This document shows positions 42,773 through 52,230 of a DNA stretch of 64,000 nt, piece after piece. This stretch comes from Oscillospiraceae bacterium (GTDB lineage Bacteria > Bacillota > Clostridia > Oscillospirales > Ruminococcaceae). The translations under genes and the position numbers were made by a program. The stretch lies in NCBI GenBank assembly GCA_014799385.1, contig JAAVIC010000033.1, forward strand, positions 62,001 through 126,000, written 5' to 3'. Each line of letters begins with the position of its first letter. Position 1 is the stretch's first letter. The notes beneath the pieces are model-generated. The model was not told where the DNA came from and did not search any database. It was given only the letters and a program-made list of their open reading frames with translations.

Positions 42773-43627
42773 TTATGCAACTATCATAGTTCCCGCGCCG
42801 AGGTCGGTCAGCAACTCAATCAGAATCGAGTGCGGAATCCGCCCATCGATAATATTCGCTTGCTTAACGCCGCGCCTAACCGCCTCAACGCAGCAGTCGA
42901 TTTTGGGAATCATTCCTCCCGAAATAATTCCTTGTTTTTTGAGGTAAGGCACTTCGCTTACTCCGACAGTAAGAATCAGCGTATTCTCATCATCCTTATC
43001 CTCAAGAAGCCCCTTGGTATCTGTCATCAGAATAAGGCTCGGAGCCTTCATTTCCGCAGCAATACGCGCCGCTGCGGTATCGGCGTTGATGTTGTACACC
43101 GTGCCGTCTTTGCCGCGCCCGATGGTGGAAATTACGGGAATATATCCGTTGTCCAACGCGTTTTGGATAATCTCAGGGTGAATCGCGGTGATTTCGCCGA
43201 CATACCCGAGATTCGGGTCAAGCTGTTCCGCTTCAATCATATTACCGTCCAGACCGCACATTCCGATTGCTTTGCCATCGTGAGTTTCCAACATAGATAC
43301 AAGGTCTTTGTTGACTTTGCCCGCCAGAACCATCTGAACAATGTCTATGGTTTCCTCATCGGTGTATCGCAGACCATTCACGAACTTGCTCTCCTTGCCG
43401 GTTTTTCTGAGCATTTCGTTGATTTCGGGACCGCCGCCGTGAACCAGGACCACCTTGATTCCCACAACGGACAACATCACGACATCGCGCATTACCGCCT
43501 GTTTCAAGACGTCATTTGTCATTGCGTTGCCGCCATATTTGACAACAACCACCTTGTTATTGTACTTCTGAAGATAGGGAAGAGCCTCTATCATCACGTT
43601 TGCTCTAACATCATAATCTATCTGCAT
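42773..43627 (-). CDS. argB: Acetylglutamate kinase
   Basis: Phosphorylates N-acetylglutamate, the second step of arginine synthesis and the usual target of feedback by arginine. The 284-residue protein has VVVKYGGNAMTNDVLKQ, VLVHGGGPEINEMLRK, NINADTAAARIAAEM and the C-terminal GGMIPKIDCCVEAVRRG. An N-terminal helix of about 25 residues before the kinase core (ANVMIEALPYLQKY) is the type found in arginine-sensitive hexameric enzymes. Confidence 0.97.
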   Translation of the reverse strand: MQIDYDVRANVMIEALPYLQKYNNKVVVVKYGGNAMTNDVLKQAVMRDVVMLSVVGIKVVLVHGGGPEINEMLRKTGKESKFVNGLRYTDEETIDIVQMVLAGKVNKDLVSMLETHDGKAIGMCGLDGNMIEAEQLDPNLGYVGEITAIHPEIIQNALDNGYIPVISTIGRGKDGTVYNINADTAAARIAAEMKAPSLILMTDTKGLLEDKDDENTLILTVGVSEVPYLKKQGIISGGMIPKIDCCVEAVRRGVKQANIIDGRIPHSILIELLTDLGAGTMIVA

Positions 43628-43628
43628 T

Positions 43629-43868
43629 TTATCTCTCCTCTGTTATTTCCTTTATGAAGTTAAACTTATCATCAACAATACTGACGGAAAATTCAACTGC
43701 GCTGTCCTTCGCCCTGTTCTTGAGTAAACAATAAACGGCAATCGCATCCGATTCCTCGGAGCTGCTTGTAAAATAGCAGTCAAAGCAATCTTCATCATCA
43801 TATGGAAAATCCATACAGTCAAAGCTGAGTGACGGAATCTTTTCAATCAGCCAGTCCTCAAAATCCAT
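43629..43868 (-). CDS. Small hypothetical protein
   Basis: A 79-residue very acidic protein beginning MDFEDWLIEKIPSLSF, with CMDFPYDDEDCFDCYFTSS. I recognise no family. ATG 43868 follows GGAGGGAG closely and was preferred to a longer frame. It ends one base before argB, so it is coupled to it. Confidence 0.65.
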   Translation of the reverse strand: MDFEDWLIEKIPSLSFDCMDFPYDDEDCFDCYFTSSSEESDAIAVYCLLKNRAKDSAVEFSVSIVDDKFNFIKEITEER

Positions 43869-43960
43869 ATTCTCCCTCCAACCGCTCTCTAATATTGGGA
43901 GTATATTGGAAAATCTCACTCTTATCATAGTTGTTATTTTCCCTTTGCAGTTTATGTTTT

Positions 43961-44482
43961 TTACGCCAGTTCGCTGTCCACAAAGCCATCAAGCGTTTTA
44001 CCGCTTTCGGCGCATTTCAAGTCTATTACTATCCAGCTCCAAATATTTACGCGGTCGTCTGGGGTGAAGCTCATTCCATCGGGCGAATCCTCGACTACCT
44101 CCTCGGTGAACTGCTCCTCGTCGTCAAACTCAATCGACATCTTGACTTCGAAATCGCGTTCGTTATCGGCGGCAGCGTCAATCAGCTCCTCATCGGGCAC
44201 GGAGACCCCATCGCGGTAGCCAATCAAGCCGTCATAGCCGTGTTTCGCGTAATCATACAACAGCCATTCTTTTCCGCATTCCCGGCATACCGCTTTAACG
44301 GTATGCGCATATTTTCCGTTGTATTCGCCCATACCGATACAGCCCGGGCGGAACACCTCTCCGAAATACTTTATCCCAAAGGTCTCGCAGCCGCATTCGC
44401 ATACGATTTGTCCGCTTAATGTGCCAAGGTCGTCATATTCGCTTACACGAAGTATTTTCTCGAGATGTTTTGGAATTAACAT
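43961..44482 (-). CDS. Hypothetical protein with cysteine-pair motifs
   Basis: A 173-residue protein with CECGCE near residue 28 and CRECGKEW near 66, which could form a zinc ribbon, and an acidic C-terminal half (FDDEEQFTEEVVEDSPDG). I know no name for this family. It starts 9 bases after the argJ stop and is followed by 92 non-coding bases before the 79-residue gene. Confidence 0.7.
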   Translation of the reverse strand: MLIPKHLEKILRVSEYDDLGTLSGQIVCECGCETFGIKYFGEVFRPGCIGMGEYNGKYAHTVKAVCRECGKEWLLYDYAKHGYDGLIGYRDGVSVPDEELIDAAADNERDFEVKMSIEFDDEEQFTEEVVEDSPDGMSFTPDDRVNIWSWIVIDLKCAESGKTLDGFVDSELA

Positions 44483-44491
44483 AGCGTCTCC

Positions 44492-45727
44492 TTATGTCCG
44501 ATATTCCGCGTTGATTTTTACATAGTCGAATGTCAAATCGCAGCCCCACGCAATCGCGCTCTCATCGCCGTCATGAAGGTCAATGAGAATCTTGATTTCG
44601 TCCTCGGAGAGGATTTTACTAGCGGAATCCTCCGAGAAGCTGATTCCCGAACCGTCCGTGCAAACGGTGAGTTTGCCTTTTGCGCTCGCAAGCTCCACGG
44701 AGGTCCTGCTGATGTCGAAATCCGCGTCTGCGTAACCGAGTGCGCAGAGGATTCTGCCCCAGTTTGCGTCCGCCGCGAACAATGCCGCCTTAACAAGATT
44801 AGACGAGATAACCGACTTTGCGGCAGCTCTTGCTGCTTTCTCGCTCGGTGCGCCGTTTACGATGCACTCAATAAGCTTTGTCGCGCCCTCGCCGTCACGA
44901 GCCGTTTCGCGCGCGAGGTTCATCATAACGGCATACAGAGCGTTCTCAAATTTCTCGTAGCTCTTGTCCTCGCATAGGATCTCTTCGTTTTTCGCAAGTC
45001 CCGAGGACATCAGAACGATCGTGTCATTCGTAGAGGTATCGCCGTCCACACTTACCATATTATAGGTGAGGTCATTCACCTTACGGAGCGCCTTTTCAAG
45101 CAGTTCGCGGTTAATGCACACATCTGTGGTTATAAATGCCAGCATTGTCGCCATATTCGGGTTTATCATACCGCTGCCCTTGGAGATTCCGCCGACATGG
45201 CACTTTCTTCCGTCCATTTCAAATTCCACCGCGACTTCCTTTTTGCGGGTATCGGTGGTCATGATTGCTTCCAATGCGTCGCCGCTGTTTTTCGGGGAGA
45301 GTGATTTCGCAAGCGTAGGAATCATAATCCGAATCGGCTTAATATCCAGCTTCTGACCGATAACTCCCGTAGAACCGACAAGGACATCGTCAACGTTGAT
45401 TTCCAGAGCCTCGGCGGTAAGCTCGCACATCTCCTCGGCAATTTCGATTCCGTCGGGATTGCAGGTGTTTGCGTTTCCGCTGTTGACAATGATCGCTTGC
45501 GCGTAACCGTCCGAGAGATGTTCCTTAGAAACGATAATCGGCGCGCCTTTAACCTTATTTGTGGTGAACAGTGCGGCGGTTTTGCAGCGTTCTGCGCAGT
45601 AAATCATCGCCAGATCGCGTTTGGTGGTGTTTCCCGCCTTGATTCCCGCAATCACGCCGCCTGCGGTGAATCCCGCAGCCGCGCAAACGCCGCCGTCCAC
45701 AAATTCATAACCCTTAAACTTAACCAT
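44492..45727 (-). CDS. argJ: Bifunctional ornithine acetyltransferase/N-acetylglutamate synthase
   Basis: Recycles the acetyl group from N-acetylornithine to glutamate, and can use acetyl-CoA. 411 residues with FTTNKVKGAPIIVSKEHL, NSGNANTCNPDG and the self-cleavage site MINPNMATMLAFI, where the Ala-Thr bond before the nucleophilic threonine separates the two chains. ATG 45727 has AAGGAGG eight bases upstream; an in-frame ATG further upstream overlaps the previous gene. Confidence 0.97.
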   Translation of the reverse strand: MVKFKGYEFVDGGVCAAAGFTAGGVIAGIKAGNTTKRDLAMIYCAERCKTAALFTTNKVKGAPIIVSKEHLSDGYAQAIIVNSGNANTCNPDGIEIAEEMCELTAEALEINVDDVLVGSTGVIGQKLDIKPIRIMIPTLAKSLSPKNSGDALEAIMTTDTRKKEVAVEFEMDGRKCHVGGISKGSGMINPNMATMLAFITTDVCINRELLEKALRKVNDLTYNMVSVDGDTSTNDTIVLMSSGLAKNEEILCEDKSYEKFENALYAVMMNLARETARDGEGATKLIECIVNGAPSEKAARAAAKSVISSNLVKAALFAADANWGRILCALGYADADFDISRTSVELASAKGKLTVCTDGSGISFSEDSASKILSEDEIKILIDLHDGDESAIAWGCDLTFDYVKINAEYRT

Positions 45728-45747
45728 CACAAAAACCTCCTTGATAG

Positions 45748-46050
45748 TCATTCATTAAAGCCGAAATTTTCATCTATCTCACGAATTATATCCCAATCAA
45801 TCTCAAACATACCCTCGATTACTTGAAAGAGCTGCTGTTTTGCCCCCGGATCATTTTGCAAATCACGCTCCTTGATGAGCGAATGCAGCTGATAATATTC
45901 ACTGTAATACAAATCCTTCGGTGTGAATTTGTCGGTTCGGGCAGCGATTTCGCTTTTGTTGAGCCGAAGAAACTCGCATAAATCATAAAGTGAGCCGCCA
46001 CTTTCGGAGAGTTCCCAAAAATCCTCCATTGAAAACAGCTTAAAGTCCAT
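45748..46050 (-). CDS. Small hypothetical protein
   Basis: A 100-residue acidic, probably helical protein (FSMEDFWELSESGGSLYDLC, then IEGMFEIDWDIIREIDENFG). I recognise no domain. It lies 20 bases upstream of argJ in the operon. Size and composition are similar to other orphan small genes in this cluster, but no family can be named. Confidence 0.65.
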   Translation of the reverse strand: MDFKLFSMEDFWELSESGGSLYDLCEFLRLNKSEIAARTDKFTPKDLYYSEYYQLHSLIKERDLQNDPGAKQQLFQVIEGMFEIDWDIIREIDENFGFNE

Positions 46051-46082
46051 ATTTCACACCTTTACCCCATCTAGTACAGTCA

Positions 46083-46493
46083 TTAAAGCAAGCCGTCCTC
46101 CATCTGCTCGATTACCACCGACCAGAAGTTCTCCTCGTACAATAAAGCGTCTTTATCAAGTGACGCAATTTCCCGCGCGAATTGCCGCGCGTTTTCCTCG
46201 TTTACTTCATCGGAAGCGTCTAGGGGAAGGGGATTCCAATCGCGGTAAAGCTCGAGTTGATCAACAAAGGTCTTTAGTCCCTTTGAAGTATACATTTCAA
46301 ATTCGTCAAATGTGTCCAAGAACCACACTTTGCCGTCAATGTCGACTCCAATCAAGTTGCCGACATCATCACCGCCGACTATGGTATACTTTTTATCATT
46401 AAATTCCATTGAACGAAAGTTCTCATATTTCAGGAATTTGATTTCAAGAATCGTGTCGTTGGGGATTGAAAATCCCAAATCCTTGCAATACAT
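46083..46493 (-). CDS. SUKH-like hypothetical protein
   Basis: A 136-residue acidic protein. The central part (KKYTIVGGDDVGNLIGVDID, then VWFLDTFDEFEMYTSKGLKT and FVDQLELY) resembles the SUKH-4/SMI1-KNR4 type of immunity fold, in which a glycine-rich strand pair precedes an aromatic helix. This is a low-certainty guess from pattern only. RBS AGGGTGAT. It lies between the YjbR gene and the 100-residue gene. Confidence 0.6.
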   Translation of the reverse strand: MYCKDLGFSIPNDTILEIKFLKYENFRSMEFNDKKYTIVGGDDVGNLIGVDIDGKVWFLDTFDEFEMYTSKGLKTFVDQLELYRDWNPLPLDASDEVNEENARQFAREIASLDKDALLYEENFWSVVIEQMEDGLL

Positions 46494-46509
46494 TAAATCA
46501 CCCTACCTA

Positions 46510-46878
46510 TTATTCGGATTTCAGCTCTCTTTGAACTTTTTTTGTCAGCTTACTTACCACATATTGGTATGAACCGTCTGTCATTCGCAGAATTTCCTCA
46601 TCGGGAACGCTTCCATTCAGATTTACCGTGTTGAAATACGGCTGCTGAACGGGCGGGCAATGATAGCCCCTCTTTACATCGTTTGGGTACATTTTACGGT
46701 AAAAATCTCCCGTTAAGGCATCGCCGTTAAAGGTGAACATCGGCTCACCCTTAAGATAAAAAAGCTGCGCAAAAATCCGATTTTTAACCTTTACACAAAT
46801 CGTTTCATTGCCGAAAGGAAAATCTTTGTATGCGCCTTTTTTAGTCAAACAATATTCCAGAATTTCCTTGTGTGTCAT
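46510..46878 (-). CDS. MmcQ/YjbR family protein
   Basis: A 122-residue protein of the YjbR/MmcQ fold, found in many bacteria as a small DNA-binding-like protein without an assigned role. It shows CLTKKGAYKDFPFGNETICV, then FAQLFYLKGEPMFTFNGD and YPNDVKRGYHCPPVQQPYFN near the middle. It overlaps the argC stop by one base (TAATG), so it is translated with argC. Confidence 0.9.
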   Translation of the reverse strand: MTHKEILEYCLTKKGAYKDFPFGNETICVKVKNRIFAQLFYLKGEPMFTFNGDALTGDFYRKMYPNDVKRGYHCPPVQQPYFNTVNLNGSVPDEEILRMTDGSYQYVVSKLTKKVQRELKSE

Positions 46879-47810
46879 TACACAAGCCCCGTTTTTTCGT
46901 CAATGCCCATCATAATATTAAGGCACTGAACCGCCGCGCCGCTTGCGCCCTTACCTAAGTTGTCCAGACGCGAGCAGATTATCAGCCGCTCATCGTTACC
47001 GTTCACGAAAATTTCCATCATATTCGTGCCGCTGAGATTATTTGCGCCGATAAATCCGTCCTCAGGATCTCCCTCGGGCATTACCTTTACGAAGAACGAA
47101 TCCTTGTAATAATCCGCGAGAGAGTTCCGAATATTGGCAGGGGAGTACTTCTTTGCAAGCAGCCGCGTATGAATCGGCAGAGAAACCACCATTCCGCAGA
47201 AGTAATCGCACACAAGCGGATTAAACGCGGGAGCATATTCCAATCCGTTTATTTTCTGCATTTCGGGAATGTGCTTGTGCTGCTGAGTAAGCGCATACTG
47301 ACGCGGAGTGTCATAATCCGCCGGGCGACTCTCGCCCTCGTAAACCGCGATAGCTTTTTTCCCTGCGCCGCTGTATCCCGATACCGCGTGAGCGCATACG
47401 GGATAGTCTTTCGGCATTATTCCGAGCTTTACAAGCGGGTAAACCATTGAAGCAAAGCCGCTCGCATAACACCCCGGCACGGCAACACGATTTGATTTCG
47501 CGATTTTCTCGCGAAAATCCGCGCCAAGCTCCGGGAATCCGTATGCCCAATCTGGATTGGTTCTGTGCGCGGTGGAAGCATCAATTATACGGACGTTCGC
47601 ATTCGCCATTGCCACAGCCTCTTTTGCCGCCGCGTCGGGCAGGCACAAAAAAGTATAGTCGGAGGAATTGATTAATCGTTTACGTTCATCATTGTCCTTG
47701 CGCTTATCTTCCGAGATTCGCAGCAGTTCAATATCGTTTCTGTCCTTAAACCGCTCAAGAATTTTCAGCCCTGTTGTACCTTCTTGACCGTCAATATAGA
47801 CCTTAACCAT
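46878..47810 (-). CDS. argC: N-acetyl-gamma-glutamyl-phosphate reductase
   Basis: Reduces N-acetylglutamyl phosphate with NADPH. This is the shorter type 2 form (310 residues) with VYIDGQEGTTGLKILERF as nucleotide loop, the catalytic cysteine in NRVAVPGCYASGFASM and HAVSGYSGAGKKAI. ATG 47810 follows GGAGG; the extended frame would lie within argH. It overlaps the argH stop by eight bases. Confidence 0.95.
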   Translation of the reverse strand: MVKVYIDGQEGTTGLKILERFKDRNDIELLRISEDKRKDNDERKRLINSSDYTFLCLPDAAAKEAVAMANANVRIIDASTAHRTNPDWAYGFPELGADFREKIAKSNRVAVPGCYASGFASMVYPLVKLGIMPKDYPVCAHAVSGYSGAGKKAIAVYEGESRPADYDTPRQYALTQQHKHIPEMQKINGLEYAPAFNPLVCDYFCGMVVSLPIHTRLLAKKYSPANIRNSLADYYKDSFFVKVMPEGDPEDGFIGANNLSGTNMMEIFVNGNDERLIICSRLDNLGKGASGAAVQCLNIMMGIDEKTGLV

Positions 47811-49191
47811 TGTAAAGTTCCTCCAGTTTCTTGCGCGTAAGTTCAATTTGTTCTGTCACTTTTTCGGGAGCGGGTCCGCCGTATGATTTGCGCTCCTTAA
47901 CGCAGGTATCAAGACTTATCGCTGTGTAAACATCGTTATCAAACAACTCGCTCTGTTGCTTGTAATCCTCAATCGGAAGCTCCTCAAGCGTTGTATTCTT
48001 GGAAATGCACATCGCCACCAGTCCGCCAGTGATTTTATAGGCAGTGCGAAACGGCATACCCTTTTTAACCAGATAATCCGCGCAGTCGGTCGCGTTGATA
48101 AAGCCCTTTGCGGCGGAATTTCGCATATTGTCTTTAAGAACCGTCATAGTGTCCAACATCGGAATAAACGTCACGAGGCAGAGCTTGATATTGTCCACCG
48201 CGTCGAAAATCGCCTCTTTATCCTCTTGCATATCCTTATTGTACGCAAGCGGCAAACCTTTCATCATCGTCAGCAGCGTCATATTGTCGCCGATAACACG
48301 CGCGGTTTTTCCGCGTATAAGCTCGGTAACATCGGGATTTTTCTTTTGCGGCATAATGCTCGAACCTGTTGAGAACGCATCGTCCAACTCAATGAACTTA
48401 AACTCCCAACTGCTCCACAGAATTATCTCCTCGGAGAACCGCGAGAGGTGCATCATACATACAGACAATGCGCTTGCAAGCTCTATGCAGAAATCACGGT
48501 CGGAAACACCGTCCAGAGAGTTTGACATAGGCTCGGTCATTCCGAGCAGGGAAGAGGTGCGGAAGCGGTCAATGTTGTAGGTAGTCCCCGCGAGCGCGCA
48601 GCTACCAAGAGGATTCACGTTCATACGTCTTTCGGTATCATTCAGTCTGTCAATATCACGCAGCAGCATTTGCGCATAAGCCATCATATGATGACCGAAC
48701 GTAATGGGCTGCGCTCTTTGCAGATGAGTATACCCCGGCATAATGGTATCGGCGTGCTGTTCGGCGATTTTGCAAAGAGTTTCAATAAGCTGCTTTATAA
48801 GCAGTCTTATTTCCTTGATTTCATCACGAAGATACAAGCGGATATCCAATGCCACCTGGTCGTTTCTCGAACGCGAGGTGTGAAGCCGCTTTCCTACATC
48901 TCCGAGACGTTTGGTAAGTTCCGCCTCAATAAACATATGAATATCCTCGGCATTGGAATCAAATTCCAGTTTTCCGCTTTCAATATCATCGAGAATCTCT
49001 TTCAGTCCGCCGATAAGCTCCAGCGAGTCGCTCATACTTATTATGCCCTGTTCGCCGAGCATAGTCGCATGAGCAATGCTCCCCTCAATATCCTGCCGAT
49101 ACATTCTCGCGTCAAAAGCGATTGACGAGTTAAAAGCGTTGACTTTGCTGTCAACCTCCTTGGAAAATCTTCCAGCCCACATCATTGACAT
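47803..49191 (-). CDS. argH: Argininosuccinate lyase
   Basis: Splits argininosuccinate to arginine and fumarate. 462 residues, with WAGRFSKEVDSKVNAFNSS at the N-terminus, TSRSRNDQVALDIRLYLRDE and the family signature GSSIMPQKKNPDVTEL. The ATG follows GGAGG. It begins the argH-argC-...-argF group, downstream of the DUF3592-like gene and away from argG by a terminator. Confidence 0.97.
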   Translation of the reverse strand: MSMMWAGRFSKEVDSKVNAFNSSIAFDARMYRQDIEGSIAHATMLGEQGIISMSDSLELIGGLKEILDDIESGKLEFDSNAEDIHMFIEAELTKRLGDVGKRLHTSRSRNDQVALDIRLYLRDEIKEIRLLIKQLIETLCKIAEQHADTIMPGYTHLQRAQPITFGHHMMAYAQMLLRDIDRLNDTERRMNVNPLGSCALAGTTYNIDRFRTSSLLGMTEPMSNSLDGVSDRDFCIELASALSVCMMHLSRFSEEIILWSSWEFKFIELDDAFSTGSSIMPQKKNPDVTELIRGKTARVIGDNMTLLTMMKGLPLAYNKDMQEDKEAIFDAVDNIKLCLVTFIPMLDTMTVLKDNMRNSAAKGFINATDCADYLVKKGMPFRTAYKITGGLVAMCISKNTTLEELPIEDYKQQSELFDNDVYTAISLDTCVKERKSYGGPAPEKVTEQIELTRKKLEELYNG

Positions 49192-49245
49192 AATAAAATT
49201 CCTCCGGTTTGTTATTTTGTTATTTTGAACGAATATAAACTCTGC

Positions 49246-49716
49246 TCACTGTAATTTGCGAATCATCGCCGAAATGCCATAATAGCTGTTGTAAAAATCC
49301 TCCGGTACATTGTTTTGAGATGCAAATCCCAATAATAAAGGGAGCAGCGTCAGCAATAGAAGAAACAGTCCCACAAGTGAGAAAAACGCTCCGATAACGA
49401 TTCCTGCAATTTTTAAGGCAAAGGAGCTTTCAAGACCGCCTCTGCTGTAAATAATCGTGGTTGGATTATCAAGAGTGCCTTTTAATGTGACATTCTGCCC
49501 GACTTTTGGCCTTGGCATAAGGGGGTGAATCGGCTTCCACTCGAAATCCTTATAGTAAACCTTTCCCTTTATTTTATATCTTACTGTAATCATTCCTTCT
49601 CCGCTTAAATGAACCTTTGCTTGAAACGGTTTTCCCTCATGATATTGCAAAGAAAGGATACCGACTATCAAAAACGGAACTCCGATTGCAAGACATACAA
49701 GTGCAGCAATTAACAT
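49246..49716 (-). CDS. DUF3592-like membrane protein
   Basis: A 156-residue protein with an N-terminal membrane helix (LIAALVCLAIGVPFLIVGIL), a beta domain of about 70 residues (ITVRYKIKGKVYYKDFEW, then VGQNVTLKGTLDNPTTIIYS) and a second hydrophobic stretch (about 103-130). This layout is like DUF3592 proteins; the assignment is tentative. No function is known. It precedes argH by 54 bases and follows the argG terminator, so it may depend on readthrough or an unseen promoter. Confidence 0.65.
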   Translation of the reverse strand: MLIAALVCLAIGVPFLIVGILSLQYHEGKPFQAKVHLSGEGMITVRYKIKGKVYYKDFEWKPIHPLMPRPKVGQNVTLKGTLDNPTTIIYSRGGLESSFALKIAGIVIGAFFSLVGLFLLLLTLLPLLLGFASQNNVPEDFYNSYYGISAMIRKLQ

Positions 49717-49744
49717 ATTGCTCCTCCTTTATTAGAAATAAATA

Positions 49745-49775
49745 TCAAAGCGGGAAAAGCCGTTTCCCGCTTTGA
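49745..49775 (-). terminator. Terminator of argG
   Basis: A 13-bp stem TCAAAGCGGGAAA / TTTCCCGCTTTGA with a five-base loop lies 20 bases past the argG stop. On the minus strand it is followed by TATTTATTTC. Confidence 0.85.
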
Positions 49776-49794
49776 ATTGAAAAATCTCCAAAAA

Positions 49795-51018
<1,224 letters not shown>

Positions 51019-51062
51019 AATAATTCTCCTTTTTTGTCTTAAAAATGAATTTTACATATTCT

Positions 51063-51091
51063 ATTATACATATTTTTTTGAAAAAAGTCAA
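51063..51091 (-). promoter_or_regulatory. Promoter for argG
   Basis: On the minus strand TTGACT (51091-51086), 17 bases, TATAAT (51068-51063). The leader to the ATG at 51018 is about 38 bases, with AAGGAGAA as RBS. Confidence 0.88.
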
Positions 51092-51094
51092 GCA

Positions 51095-51130
51095 AAAATA
51101 TTCACTTTTTCAGATAATATTCATAATTTT
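51095..51130. promoter_or_regulatory. Candidate ARG box pair upstream of argG
   Basis: Two copies of AATATTCA-like half-sites (51097-51104 and 51117-51124) lie just upstream of the argG -35. ArgR/AhrC sites in Firmicutes are weakly conserved around TGAAT/ATTCA. Assignment is by pattern and gene context. Confidence 0.45.
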
Positions 51131-51168
51131 GCGCGTTTTTTGCGAATTTTTTAGAAAATGCTCGAATA

Positions 51169-51191
51169 TTTCGTGAATAATATTCACGAAA
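51169..51191. promoter_or_regulatory. Near-perfect 23-bp palindrome between argG and XRE
   Basis: Arms TTTCGTGAATA and TATTCACGAAA meet at one central A. A further ATTCACGA half-site occurs at 51243-51250 inside the XRE promoter spacer, and AATGAATATT at 51191-51200. It fits an operator for the XRE protein or ArgR. Confidence 0.6.
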
Positions 51192-51228
51192 ATGAATATT
51201 GGCTTTTTTCAAAAAATAAAAATAGGGG

Positions 51229-51257
51229 TTGACAAATCATCAATTCACGAGTATAAT
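51229..51257 (+). promoter_or_regulatory. Promoter for the XRE/ImmA genes
   Basis: TTGACA at 51229-51234, 17 bases, TATAAT at 51252-51257: a perfect sigma-A promoter. Its spacer contains the ATTCACGA half-site found in the palindrome 60 bases upstream. Confidence 0.9.
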
Positions 51258-51306
51258 ATAAGTGTGAAGTAAATTTTTCCATATCTTTTCTAGGAGGATA
51301 ACAATT

Positions 51307-51714
51307 ATGAAGTTGAACGAAAAACTGGATATTCTGTTGAACAGAAAGCGCATAAGACGCGTTGATTTTGCGGAGAGCGTAGGTATTACATACCGTGCGT
51401 TTGCATATTATATGAGTGGTACGCGCAATCCGAGAAAATCCGTGATGGAGAGAATTGCGAAGCAGCTTGATATGACCCCCGAGTTTCTGCTTGATGAGAA
51501 GCAGGATCTGGAGCTTACCAATGAAGAGAAGTTCATCAAGAGCATTGCCACAAAGGGCGGAGATTCCGTTGAGGCGATGAAGTTCCTGAATAAGTCGCGT
51601 GGTCTTTTTGCGGGCAATTCGCTGTCCGATGACGACAAGAGCTGCCTGATGGCTGTACTGAGCGAGATTTACGAGGATTCCAAGAAGAACGGCGAGGCGG
51701 ACGGTAAGAAATAA
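51307..51714 (+). CDS. XRE-family transcriptional regulator
   Basis: A 135-residue regulator with an N-terminal helix-turn-helix (about residues 5-60): RVDFAESVGITYRAFAYYMS and NPRKSVMERIAKQLDMTPEF. The C-terminal part is acidic and helical. It has a strong promoter carrying a likely own-operator half-site, and it overlaps the ImmA-like gene (its TAATG contains the next start). In ImmR/ImmA pairs the peptidase cleaves the repressor; that the same occurs here is inference. Confidence 0.93.
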   Translation: MKLNEKLDILLNRKRIRRVDFAESVGITYRAFAYYMSGTRNPRKSVMERIAKQLDMTPEFLLDEKQDLELTNEEKFIKSIATKGGDSVEAMKFLNKSRGLFAGNSLSDDDKSCLMAVLSEIYEDSKKNGEADGKK

Positions 51715-52217
51715 TGCCTCAAATCGGGCACATTATCTCTATTGCCGAGCGCGTTCTGGAAGAATTTGGCGGGAGGAATATTTTCGAAACCGCCGAAAAT
51801 TCCGGGGCAAACGTGTGGTTCAAAGACCTCGGCGGGCTGAAAGGGTTTTATCTCTGCGAGAACCAATGCCGTTATATCGTTATAAACGAGAATCTGGACG
51901 ATATAACCAAAGCGGTGGTCTGCGCGCACGAATTGGGTCATGATATGCTTCACAGGGAGCTGTCTGCGGGAGGAATCCGTGAAAACACGCTTCTTTTGTC
52001 GGGCAACAAAACCGAGCGTGAGGCGAACCTTTTCGCCGCCGCCGTGCTTATATCCGATGATGAAATCATTGCGGAAACGGAATTTCAATCAGATGCTGCG
52101 GCTCTCGCGAAATGTCTTGGATTTCCGCAGGAGCTTGTTCTCTACAAATTGGAAACGCTGAATTTCAAGGGCTTTGACTTTAATCTCGGAGAGGTTGAAA
52201 ACGACTTTTTGAAATAG
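51714..52217 (+). CDS. ImmA/IrrE-type metallo-endopeptidase
   Basis: A 167-residue zinc peptidase of the ImmA/IrrE (DUF955) family. The active site is HELGHDMLH (HExxH at residues 72-76), with a downstream REANLFAAAVLI segment providing the third ligand glutamate. Members inactivate a partner XRE repressor by cleavage. The gene is coupled to the XRE gene by one base. No integrase or mobile-element genes are near, so it is not clearly part of an ICE. Confidence 0.92.
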   Translation: MPQIGHIISIAERVLEEFGGRNIFETAENSGANVWFKDLGGLKGFYLCENQCRYIVINENLDDITKAVVCAHELGHDMLHRELSAGGIRENTLLLSGNKTEREANLFAAAVLISDDEIIAETEFQSDAAALAKCLGFPQELVLYKLETLNFKGFDFNLGEVENDFLK

Positions 52218-52230
52218 AAGGGGTGCTGTT

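Noticed and set aside
51307-52217. XRE/ImmA pair as the mark of an ICE or prophage
   Set aside because: No integrase, relaxase, phage or transfer genes are nearby; the flanks are arginine and peptidase genes.
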